From the NCBI GenBank assembly GCA_026994735.1, contig JALWQD010000044.1:1-8788 (forward strand): a stretch of DNA of 8,788 bases, in the 5' to 3' direction. Below are positions 1 through 6,085 of the stretch, one piece after another. Numbering within the stretch: position 1 is the first letter of the stretch; each line of letters opens with the position of its first letter. The notes beneath the pieces were generated by a model. It was given only the letters and a program-made list of their open reading frames with translations. It was not told the origin of the DNA and did no database searches. A program made the translations under genes and the position numbers. This DNA is from Gammaproteobacteria bacterium. GTDB lineage: Bacteria; Pseudomonadota; Gammaproteobacteria; SZUA-140.

Positions 1-446
1 GGCGTCGACTTGGTATTATTTTTCAGGATAACCGCTTGCTGAATGACCGCACTGTTTTTGATAATATCGCCCTGCCCTTGATTATCGATGGGCAGCATCG
101 TCAGCGTGAGATTCGTCGCCGTGTCCATGCTGCCCTTGATATGGTTGGCTTGTTGAGCAAGGAGGCACAATCACCGCAGGGACTCTCCGGTGGTGAGCAG
201 CAGCGTGTAGGAATAGCCAGAGCCATCGTCAATAAGCCACCATTATTGCTTGCTGATGAGCCGACCGGAAATCTGGATCCGGAGTTATCGGAAGAAATCA
301 TGCAGCTTTTTACCGCATTGCAGTCTGTTGGCATGACCGTGTTGATTGCCAGTCATGATATTGCCCTGCTTGATCGTTTGGGGCACCGCCGTTTGCATCT
401 GCAATCGGGATGCCTGGTGGCCGAGCAGCCGGCTGGTTTCGTCTGA
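1..446 (+). CDS. ftsE: Cell division ATP-binding protein FtsE, 3' part (5' end outside window)
   Basis: This is the C-terminal 147 codons or so of the ATPase of the FtsEX ABC-type complex, which sits at the division septum under the inner membrane and controls cell-wall hydrolases from the cytoplasm. The frame is open to the left edge (first full codon at base 3), and in-frame residues there read RRLGIIFQDNRLLNDRTV, which covers the Q-loop and a segment typical of FtsE. The TTG near base 36 is therefore internal, not a start. The ABC signature LSGGEQQR, the Walker B stretch LLLADEPTGNLD and the switch histidine in ASHD follow in the right order. Walker A lies upstream of the window; about 75 residues are missing compared with the usual length of around 220. 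The TGA stop overlaps the ATG of ftsX by one base. LolD-like ABC proteins are similar, but the following ftsX settles the assignment. Confidence 0.95.
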   Translation, partial: RRLGIIFQDNRLLNDRTVFDNIALPLIIDGQHRQREIRRRVHAALDMVGLLSKEAQSPQGLSGGEQQRVGIARAIVNKPPLLLADEPTGNLDPELSEEIMQLFTALQSVGMTVLIASHDIALLDRLGHRRLHLQSGCLVAEQPAGFV

Positions 447-1450
447 TGTCACGACGACCCCAGCGTCGTGGCGCCTCTGTGCGCCGCCGCGATAGCACAG
501 CAGCAGGGCCACGCTTGTGGCCCACATGGCGGCCCGGTGCATATGTTCTTGCTCATCTGCGGGCCTTTTTTTACAGCCTCGGGCGCTTGGCCAGAGAGCC
601 CTTGGCGAGCTGGCTGACGGTCTCGATTATCGGCATTGCCATGGCCCTGCCTGTTGGTCTCCATCTGGTATTGAAAAATCTCGACGCGCTGGCGGCGAAC
701 TGGCAAGGGGTTGAACAGATATCCCTTTTTTTAAGCCCTGACTTTCAGTTGACAGAACTGCCCGAATTAAAACGCCAGCTGGGTATTGTTATAGAGACCG
801 ATGCTGTCGATTATCTGAGTCCGCAGCAGGCACTGACCGAATTTCGTCAATATGCGGGGGTTGATGCAGCCATTGACCTGCTCGGTGAAAATCCTTTGCC
901 TGCAGTCCTGGTCGTGCACTCGGCGACTGATCTGCCGCACGATACTGTCGCGTTGAATGTGCTTGTGGAACGTCTTTCGGCGATAGATGCCGTCGAACAG
1001 GTTCAGCTCGATATGCGCTGGGTGCAACGCCTGCAGGCAATGAATGATCTCGGGCGCCGTATCACTATTGTCCTGACAACCTTGTTCGGCTTGGCTGTGC
1101 TATTGGCCATTGGTAACAGTATTCGTATTGAGGTACAGGTTCATAGTGATGAGATTGCCGTTGAGAAACTGGTCGGGGCGACGGATGCTTTTATCCGTCG
1201 CCCCTTTCTCTATACCGGCGCCTGGTTGGGTTTGCTCGGTGGTGGTGTGGCCTTGATGTTGGTCTGGGTTTCAGGGGTCTATTGGCACCAGCCGCTGGCA
1301 GCGGTATGGCGTTTGAGTGGTAGCTCTTTAGCCTTGCAAGGCCTCGATTTTCAGATGGTTGAGGAAATTATTGCCATTGCTGTCCTACTCGGTATTGGCG
1401 GCGGGTGGCTCGCTGTTGTCCGCCAATTGCGGCGTATAGAGCCTGCCTAA
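446..1450 (+). CDS. ftsX: Cell division protein FtsX (permease-like subunit)
   Basis: This is the inner-membrane partner of FtsE, which passes ATPase-driven shape changes to periplasmic activators of peptidoglycan amidases at the septum. At 334 residues it has the usual length. The ATG at 446 is preferred because it forms a TGATG overlap with the ftsE stop, which indicates translational coupling; an ATG at 410 in the same frame would add 12 residues inside ftsE. The layout is typical: an arginine-rich cytoplasmic N-terminus (1-50), a first membrane segment at about 53-76 (LTVSIIGIAMALPVG), a periplasmic domain at about 77-203, then membrane segments at about 206-226, 254-280 and 306-326. The conserved stretch SDEIAVEKLVGAT follows the second segment. 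No clear Shine-Dalgarno sequence precedes 446. In many gammaproteobacteria rpoH follows ftsX; here it does not. Confidence 0.94.
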   Translation: MSRRPQRRGASVRRRDSTAAGPRLWPTWRPGAYVLAHLRAFFYSLGRLAREPLASWLTVSIIGIAMALPVGLHLVLKNLDALAANWQGVEQISLFLSPDFQLTELPELKRQLGIVIETDAVDYLSPQQALTEFRQYAGVDAAIDLLGENPLPAVLVVHSATDLPHDTVALNVLVERLSAIDAVEQVQLDMRWVQRLQAMNDLGRRITIVLTTLFGLAVLLAIGNSIRIEVQVHSDEIAVEKLVGATDAFIRRPFLYTGAWLGLLGGGVALMLVWVSGVYWHQPLAAVWRLSGSSLALQGLDFQMVEEIIAIAVLLGIGGGWLAVVRQLRRIEPA

Positions 1451-1459
1451 GGTGCTGCG

Positions 1460-1487
1460 AATGAGTGCTCATCATTACCCTTTTTTT
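1460..1487 (+). terminator. Weak terminator-like hairpin after ftsX
   Basis: In the 38-bp gap between the convergent ftsX and glnK genes, AATGA (1460-1464) and TCATT (1472-1476) can pair around a 7-base loop. An alternative pairing is ATGAG with CTCAT. After four bases (ACCC) comes a run of seven Ts (1481-1487). The stem is short and AT-rich, so it would be a poor intrinsic terminator; the location and T-run are the main support. Confidence 0.3.
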
Positions 1488-1488
1488 G

Positions 1489-1827
1489 CTACAGCGCGTC
1501 CGCGTCTACTTCACCTGTGCGGATGCGAATGACCTGATCTATCTGGCTGACAAAAATCTTGCCATCACCAATCTTTCCTGTACAAGCAGCTTCCCGGATA
1601 GTGTCAGTAACACTATCAACGATATCGGCACGGACAGCGACTTCAACACGAATCTTGGGCAAGAAATCGACCACATATTCGGCACCACGGTAGAGTTCGG
1701 TATGACCCTTCTGGCGTCCGAAACCCTTGACTTCGGTGATCGTCAGGCCGTTGAGCCCGATAGCATGCAGGGCATCTTTTACATCATCGAGCTTATAGGG
1801 TTTGATGATTGCAGTGACTAGCTTCAT
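1489..1827 (-). CDS. glnK: Nitrogen regulatory protein PII (GlnK type)
   Basis: This is a trimeric cytoplasmic signalling protein that senses ATP/ADP and 2-oxoglutarate and, through uridylylation of its T-loop, reports nitrogen status to targets such as AmtB, NtrB or the glutamine synthetase adenylyltransferase. At 112 residues it is full length. The N-terminus MKLVTAIIKPYKLDDV is of the GlnK rather than the GlnB kind. The T-loop carries KGFGRQKGHTELYRGAEY with the modifiable Tyr51. The B-loop TGKIGDGKIFV (83-93) and the C-loop RIRTGE (101-106) supply the nucleotide-binding residues. A strong ribosome-binding site, GGGAGAGG (minus strand, 1831-1838), lies 3 bases from the ATG. No amtB is adjacent, which is unusual for glnK. 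Instead the gene lies downstream of cbbR on the same strand. GlnB and GlnK cannot be separated with certainty from sequence alone. Confidence 0.93.
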   Translation of the reverse strand: MKLVTAIIKPYKLDDVKDALHAIGLNGLTITEVKGFGRQKGHTELYRGAEYVVDFLPKIRVEVAVRADIVDSVTDTIREAACTGKIGDGKIFVSQIDQVIRIRTGEVDADAL

Positions 1828-1860
1828 AAGCCTCTCCCGTGTTTTTCTGATAATGCCCGA

Positions 1861-1950
1861 TCACGGGCCACTGACGATATCATAGCGCATCAATGAGCGA
1901 TGGGTAATAGGTTTGCCATCCCGGCCCGAGTGCACATGTCTCTGTTTCAT
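1861..1950 (-). CDS. Possible 29-residue small ORF between cbbR and glnK
   Basis: An ATG at 1950 (minus strand) opens a 29-codon frame ending in TGA at 1861, with predicted peptide start MKQRHVHSGRDGKPITHR. It is basic and histidine-rich at the N-terminus, has no hydrophobic segment and matches no family I recognise. There is no Shine-Dalgarno sequence in front of the ATG, which argues against translation. It covers the candidate glnK promoter, so it could equally be plain intergenic sequence that happens to be open. Conservation in relatives would decide. Confidence 0.17.
   Translation of the reverse strand: MKQRHVHSGRDGKPITHRSLMRYDIVSGP
1879..1907 (-). promoter_or_regulatory. Possible sigma-70 promoter for glnK
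   Basis: On the minus strand a TATGAT hexamer (1879-1884, five of six matches to the -10 consensus) lies 17 bp from TTACCC (1902-1907), a poor -35 with about three matches. It sits some 50 bp upstream of the glnK start. A perfect 5-bp stem, GCCCG-ATCA-CGGGC (1855-1868), lies in the predicted leader between this promoter and the ribosome-binding site. No convincing sigma-54 (GG-N10-GC) promoter was seen in the gap, although glnK genes often have one. Confidence 0.27.
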
Positions 1951-1974
1951 GGTTGACTGATATTGTTGCTGTGA

Positions 1975-2886
1975 TCACTGTCCGGGAAAGTGCCAAAGTT
2001 TGGTCGCCTCATGCAGGATGAAGTCGTGAAAGGTATGAGCCATTGGCGACAAGCGTTTTGCCCGTCCATGGACGAGATACCATTGGCGCATGATTGGAAA
2101 TGACTCGACATCAAGGATGGCCAGTCGGTGAGTTTCCAATTCCAGTTCCAGGGTATGTAATGACACAATGCCCAGACCCAGGCCGGCTTGAACCGCCTGT
2201 TGGACGGCTTCGTTACTGCGCATTTCCATGCGTGTATTGAGGTCGAAACCACCTTCGGTAAGGAAGCGCTCAATAGCAATTCGGGTGCCAGAGGCGCGCT
2301 CACGGACGACGAACGGCTCCCGTGCCAACTCATCAAGCGTCACCTGTTTGCGAGCGACAAGTGGGTGATGTGGTGCCGCGATGACGACGAGAGGGTTATC
2401 CATAAAAGGTTCTGCGATCACATCGAGGCCTGCGGGCGGCTGGCCCATGATGACCAGATCGGTTTCGTTGTTTTCGAGTTTCTTGATCAGCCCTTCGCGA
2501 TTGGTAACGTCAAGACTGATTTTCAATTGCGGAATACGTTGACCAAAGGCGGCGAGGAGGCGTGAGCAGAAGTAATTGGCTGTGCTGGCGACAGTGATAT
2601 CAAGGCGGCCGCGGCGAACACCTTTCAGCTCCTCGAGGACGGCTTCGGCTTCAGCCAGCTGCTGCGTGATCGCCCGGCTGTAGTGAAGTAATTCTTCTCC
2701 CGCCTCGGTGAGATAAATCTTTTTACCGATTTGCTCAAAGAGTGGCAAGCCGGCATTTTCTTCAAGTTGTTTGATTTGCATCGAGACAGCAGGTTGACTG
2801 AGGAAGAGGCTTTCCGCCGCGCGCGTATAGCTGCTATGTTGAGCGACAGCCTGAAAGACGCGAAGTTGGCGAAAGGTGACTTGCAT
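1975..2886 (-). CDS. cbbR: LysR-family transcriptional regulator, CbbR type
   Basis: This is a DNA-binding activator/repressor of the LysR family, most likely the regulator of Calvin-cycle genes, which in studied CbbR proteins responds to metabolites such as ribulose bisphosphate, phosphoenolpyruvate or NADPH. The 303 residues are the usual length. The N-terminal winged helix-turn-helix (about 4-65) includes the recognition region YTRAAESLFLSQPAVSMQIK (20-39), followed by the linker helix and a two-lobed effector domain from about residue 95 (RLDITVASTANYF) to the end, with the conserved stretches SGTRIAIERFL and GLGLGIVSL. It is transcribed divergently from cbbQ across 118 bp, the usual arrangement for a LysR regulator and its target operon, and this is the main reason for the CbbR name. 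The ribosome-binding site is weak (GGGA two bases before the ATG). Confidence 0.88.
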   Translation of the reverse strand: MQVTFRQLRVFQAVAQHSSYTRAAESLFLSQPAVSMQIKQLEENAGLPLFEQIGKKIYLTEAGEELLHYSRAITQQLAEAEAVLEELKGVRRGRLDITVASTANYFCSRLLAAFGQRIPQLKISLDVTNREGLIKKLENNETDLVIMGQPPAGLDVIAEPFMDNPLVVIAAPHHPLVARKQVTLDELAREPFVVRERASGTRIAIERFLTEGGFDLNTRMEMRSNEAVQQAVQAGLGLGIVSLHTLELELETHRLAILDVESFPIMRQWYLVHGRAKRLSPMAHTFHDFILHEATKLWHFPGQ

Positions 2887-2902
2887 GATCCCAATTCTAC
2901 CA

Positions 2903-2942
2903 TAAACAATTGCTGATGATTTTGATAAATATAAATTGCTTA
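2903..2942. promoter_or_regulatory. Candidate CbbR operator: imperfect inverted repeat in the cbbR-cbbQ intergenic region
   Basis: TAAACAATT (2903-2911) and AATTGCTTA (2934-2942) are complementary at 8 of 9 positions and frame a 22-bp AT-rich core, which contains a smaller dyad, ATTT-TGAT-AAAT (2919-2930). AATTGCT is also repeated directly at 2908-2914 and 2934-2940, 26 bp apart. LysR tetramers typically occupy a long stretch of this kind between divergent genes, with one site overlapping the target's -35. The exact CbbR half-site cannot be fixed by eye because T-N11-A pairs are common in AT-rich DNA. Confidence 0.45.
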
Positions 2943-2968
2943 ATATTATGGCCGGTCTGGGCTATGAT
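2940..2968 (+). promoter_or_regulatory. Likely promoter of the cbbQO operon
   Basis: TTAATA (2940-2945, four of six matches to the -35 consensus) and TATGAT (2963-2968, five of six to the -10) are separated by 17 bp. The start of cbbQ lies 36 bp downstream of the -10, preceded by a GGAG ribosome-binding site (2994-2997, 7 bases from the ATG). The -35 overlaps the right arm of the inverted repeat, as expected for a promoter that a LysR-type activator controls. Confidence 0.5.
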
Positions 2969-3004
2969 GACAGCTGATCAACAGGTGAGCGATGGAGTTA
3001 ATCG

Positions 3005-3808
3005 ATGACCGATACGGAACAGTTCAAGATACAAGATGAGCCTTTTTATGAAGAGCAAGGCGATGAAGTCGGGCTTTATGAGGCAGCCTATGCGGCGCGA
3101 TTGCCGGTGATGGTCAAGGGGCCAACTGGTTGTGGCAAGTCTCGTTTTATTGAATATATGGCCTGGCGTCTCAAGCGCCCATTGATTACGGTGGCATGCA
3201 ATGAGGACATGACAGCCTCCGATCTTGTCGGCCGCTACCTGCTGGATGCCCAGGGGACGCGCTGGCTTGATGGGCCTCTCACTACCGCCGCTCGCATGGG
3301 CGCTATTTGTTATCTTGATGAGGTTGTTGAAGCGCGTCAGGATACGACGGTTGTCATCCACCCTTTGACCGATCACAGGCGCACGCTGCCACTTGATAAA
3401 AAGGGCGAACTGATTGAAGCACACAAGGATTTTCAGCTGGTCATTTCCTATAACCCGGGTTACCAGAGTTTGTTGAAAGACCTGAAACAGTCGACCAAGC
3501 AACGTTTTACTGGCTTTGAGTTTGATTACCCCTCGGCAGAACTGGAAATTGCCATTCTGGTCAAGGAGACGGGGATTGATGCGAGCATTGCCGGGCAGCT
3601 GGTCAAGATTGGTGAAGTGGCGCGTAATCTCAAGGGCCATGGGCTTGATGAAGGCATCTCGACCCGTTTGCTGGTTTATGCGGCTACGTTAATGAAGGGG
3701 GGAGTCGCTGCCCAGCCGGCCTGCCAGATGGCTCTCGTTCGTCCGATTACCGACGATGCGGATATCCGCGATACCCTTGATCATGCTATCCGCTCGGTTT
3801 TTGGCTAG
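3005..3808 (+). CDS. cbbQ: Rubisco activase AAA+ ATPase CbbQ
   Basis: This MoxR/NorQ-family AAA+ protein forms hexameric rings and, with CbbO, uses ATP to remodel Rubisco and release tightly bound inhibitory sugar phosphates in the cytoplasm. It has 267 residues, the normal length. Visible motifs are Walker A GPTGCGKS (39-46), Walker B ICYLDEV (101-107, Asp105-Glu106), the sensor-1 asparagine in SYNPGYQS (148-155), a probable arginine finger in KQRFTGFEF (Arg167), and a sensor-2 region around GISTRLLVYA (Arg221). The stretch ITVACNEDMTASDLVGRYLL is characteristic of CbbQ/NorQ. NorQ is the main alternative, but the divergent CbbR and the following CbbO favour CbbQ. The ATG has a good GGAG site upstream. 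The gene directly follows the cbbR intergenic region, without the Rubisco gene that usually precedes cbbQ. Confidence 0.94.
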   Translation: MTDTEQFKIQDEPFYEEQGDEVGLYEAAYAARLPVMVKGPTGCGKSRFIEYMAWRLKRPLITVACNEDMTASDLVGRYLLDAQGTRWLDGPLTTAARMGAICYLDEVVEARQDTTVVIHPLTDHRRTLPLDKKGELIEAHKDFQLVISYNPGYQSLLKDLKQSTKQRFTGFEFDYPSAELEIAILVKETGIDASIAGQLVKIGEVARNLKGHGLDEGISTRLLVYAATLMKGGVAAQPACQMALVRPITDDADIRDTLDHAIRSVFG

Positions 3809-3826
3809 ATACGACAGGGCAAGCTG

Positions 3827-6085
3827 ATGATTCCGGAGGCTCTGGCTCCCTACTGGCAATTGCTTGGCACCCGTTTTCCGGAGGTTGAAGCTGTTTTTGC
3901 CGAGTGCATGGAAGAGGCGCAAAAGTGTCTTTCCAAGGCCGGTATTGAGAGCTATCTTGAGTGCGCTGCCTTTCTCGGGAAAATGGGACGGGGTGTCGAA
4001 CCGCAGCTGACCTTTCTCGAAGAAGCTCCCCGAATGGCTGTCGTCGCCGGTGAAAGTGTCATGCCTGCAGTACGTGATTTTGCCTTTCATCTCTCCTGTA
4101 ATACCAATGGGCCGGCTATTGTTCCTTTTTTACAGACGCTGGCGCCGATTGCCGAAAGACTGAGGTCACAGGAGCTGTTTAGCCATTATCTGGAAATGAT
4201 CCGCGATTTTGCCCAGCGCACCAGTACATCGGTTCATGGTGGTGGCAAGGCGACAATTCCCAGTCCGAGTTTACCGGATTTGTTGATGCAGATTCCGCGC
4301 TTGCTCTCCATCGTTACCCTTGATGGCCTGCAGAACTGGATTAACTATGGCATCCGTCATTACCATGACCATCCGGAGCGCCAACGGGATTTTTTTCAGA
4401 TGCAATCGGCAGATGCCCATGCTGTGATTCAGCGGGAACGTCATGGCTGCCTGTTTATTGACCACGAGCGTATGCTTGCCCTCTATTTGCACGGCTTCTG
4501 GCAGCATGATGATCGCCTGATTCCCTATTCCCTGGCTTTTGATGAGCTGCGTAAACCGATGCCCTATTTCGATGAGGCGGGTTTTCGCATACCTGATGTC
4601 TACGATGAACAGGCTGCAGTCAATGGTATCGATCGTTATCGATTGGCGCTGGCTCATATGGCCGGACATCGCCGTTGGAGTCAGGCGATGATCGCCGATA
4701 ACTGGAGTCCTTTTCAGCGCATTGCCGTGGAGCTTTTCGAGGATTGCCGTATCGATACGCTGATTTGCCGTCGCTACCCTGGTTTGCGTGCATTGATTCT
4801 GGCCTTGCATCCGCAGCCTGATCCGGCAGCGCTGTTGACAACGGATAAATCGACTCTCCGCCTGCGCTTGGCGGTTGTTTCCCGTGCTTTGCTAGACCGT
4901 GATTATATGGCCGCACTAGCAGATGACACGGTGATGCACTTTGTCGAACGTTTTGATGCTGTGCTCAATGACGGATATGGCAGTAGTCGTGAAATGGCGG
5001 ACCTGGGTTTGCTGTTTATTGCCCGTACGCGGCGTGAGACGGATTTTCTGCCGCAGATTATCTTTGACGATACAGAGGTTGATTATCGTGATGATAATCG
5101 CCACCTGTGGATGTTTATTGAAGCCGGTGAGGATGAGCCTGAAGATGAGGCCCCGAGAGACGATGCCAAGGAAGAGGAAATCCCTGAAGGTCTGCCGCCA
5201 AGGCACTATGATGAATGGGATTATGTGACACAGACCTATCGGCCTGACTGGGTCAGTCTCTATGAATTACTCCATCCAATGGGCGTGGCCAGCGATATTG
5301 ACCGTCTTCTCGACAAGCATGCGGCATTGGCCAAACGTTTGAAGCGCCTACTCGATATGGTCAAGCCACAAGAGCGTGTCCGTATCCGCTATCAGGAAGA
5401 AGGCAGTGAGCTTGACCTTGATGTCGCCCTGCGCTCTATTATTGACTATCGCAGTGGCGCAGAGCCGGACCCGCGGATCAATATGAGCCATCGCACGGAT
5501 GGTCGTAATATTGCTGTATCGTTATTGCTGGATTTGTCTGAGTCATTATCAGCACCTGTCAAGGGCAGCGAACAGACCTTGCTTGAGCTGAGTCGCGAGG
5601 CAGTGTCTCTGCTTGCCTGGTCGATTGAGCAGTTGGGCGATCCACTGGCCATCGGTGGTTTTCATTCGAATACCCGTCACGATGTCCGTTATATGCATCT
5701 CAAGGGGTTTAGTGAACACTGGGACGAGCAGGTGAAGGGGCGTTTGGCGGCGATGGATAGCGGCTATTCGACGCGTATGGGCGCTGCCATGCGTCACGCA
5801 GCGCACTATTTGAAGGCGCAACAGACCGATAAGAAATTATTGCTTGTGCTGACCGATGGCGAACCGGCCGATATTGATGTCAAGGACGGGCGCATGCTCA
5901 TCGAAGATGCCCATCGGGCAGTACAAGAGCTTGATAGGGAGGGAATCTATAGCTATTGCATCAATCTTGATCCCTCTGCCGATGAATATGTCAGTGATAT
6001 TTTTGGCAAACAATATTCCATTATCGATCATGTCGAGCGCCTGCCCGAACGTTTGCCGGAACTCTTTCTCTCGTTGACGCGCTAA
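3827..6085 (+). CDS. cbbO: Rubisco activase adaptor CbbO (von Willebrand factor A domain protein)
   Basis: CbbO is the substrate adaptor of the CbbQO activase: in characterised systems one copy sits on the CbbQ hexamer and its vWA domain docks on Rubisco. The 752 residues are close to the family's usual size. A long helical N-terminal half is followed by a strongly acidic linker at about 432-465 (EAGEDEPEDEAP, then KEEEIPEGLPP). The C-terminal vWA domain (about 560-752) has an intact metal-ion-dependent adhesion site: DLSES (569-573), Thr649 in YSTRMG, and LTDGE (675-679, metal ligand Asp677). It starts 18 bp after the cbbQ stop with AGGG seven bases upstream, so it is surely cotranscribed. 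NorD, the nitric oxide reductase counterpart, is the alternative; the context favours CbbO. The TAA stop abuts the next gene without a gap. Confidence 0.93.
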   Translation: MIPEALAPYWQLLGTRFPEVEAVFAECMEEAQKCLSKAGIESYLECAAFLGKMGRGVEPQLTFLEEAPRMAVVAGESVMPAVRDFAFHLSCNTNGPAIVPFLQTLAPIAERLRSQELFSHYLEMIRDFAQRTSTSVHGGGKATIPSPSLPDLLMQIPRLLSIVTLDGLQNWINYGIRHYHDHPERQRDFFQMQSADAHAVIQRERHGCLFIDHERMLALYLHGFWQHDDRLIPYSLAFDELRKPMPYFDEAGFRIPDVYDEQAAVNGIDRYRLALAHMAGHRRWSQAMIADNWSPFQRIAVELFEDCRIDTLICRRYPGLRALILALHPQPDPAALLTTDKSTLRLRLAVVSRALLDRDYMAALADDTVMHFVERFDAVLNDGYGSSREMADLGLLFIARTRRETDFLPQIIFDDTEVDYRDDNRHLWMFIEAGEDEPEDEAPRDDAKEEEIPEGLPPRHYDEWDYVTQTYRPDWVSLYELLHPMGVASDIDRLLDKHAALAKRLKRLLDMVKPQERVRIRYQEEGSELDLDVALRSIIDYRSGAEPDPRINMSHRTDGRNIAVSLLLDLSESLSAPVKGSEQTLLELSREAVSLLAWSIEQLGDPLAIGGFHSNTRHDVRYMHLKGFSEHWDEQVKGRLAAMDSGYSTRMGAAMRHAAHYLKAQQTDKKLLLVLTDGEPADIDVKDGRMLIEDAHRAVQELDREGIYSYCINLDPSADEYVSDIFGKQYSIIDHVERLPERLPELFLSLTR

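Noticed and set aside
410..445. Upstream ATG at 410 as the start of ftsX
   Set aside because: It would overlap ftsE by 37 bp and add residues with no family counterpart; the TGATG junction at 444-448 is the usual coupled start.
1465..1821. 118-codon plus-strand frame opposite glnK
   Set aside because: It is the antisense of a clearly recognised PII gene, and its translation matches nothing.
1855..1868. GCCCG-ATCA-CGGGC hairpin as a terminator or riboswitch
   Set aside because: It is a single 5-bp stem without a T-run in either direction and without further structure; it may only shape the glnK leader.
1950..1974. GTGATCAC palindrome at the cbbR stop as a CRP/FNR-type site
   Set aside because: The half-sites lack the 6-bp (CRP) or 4-bp (FNR) spacer, and the position at the end of a gene is not sensible for such a site.
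2978..3640. 220-codon minus-strand frame opposite cbbQ
   Set aside because: It is long but fully antisense to an unmistakable AAA+ gene, overlaps the cbbQ promoter leader, and its translation shows no family motif.
4271..4810. 179-codon minus-strand frame inside cbbO
   Set aside because: It is antisense to cbbO, with no ribosome-binding site or recognisable domain.
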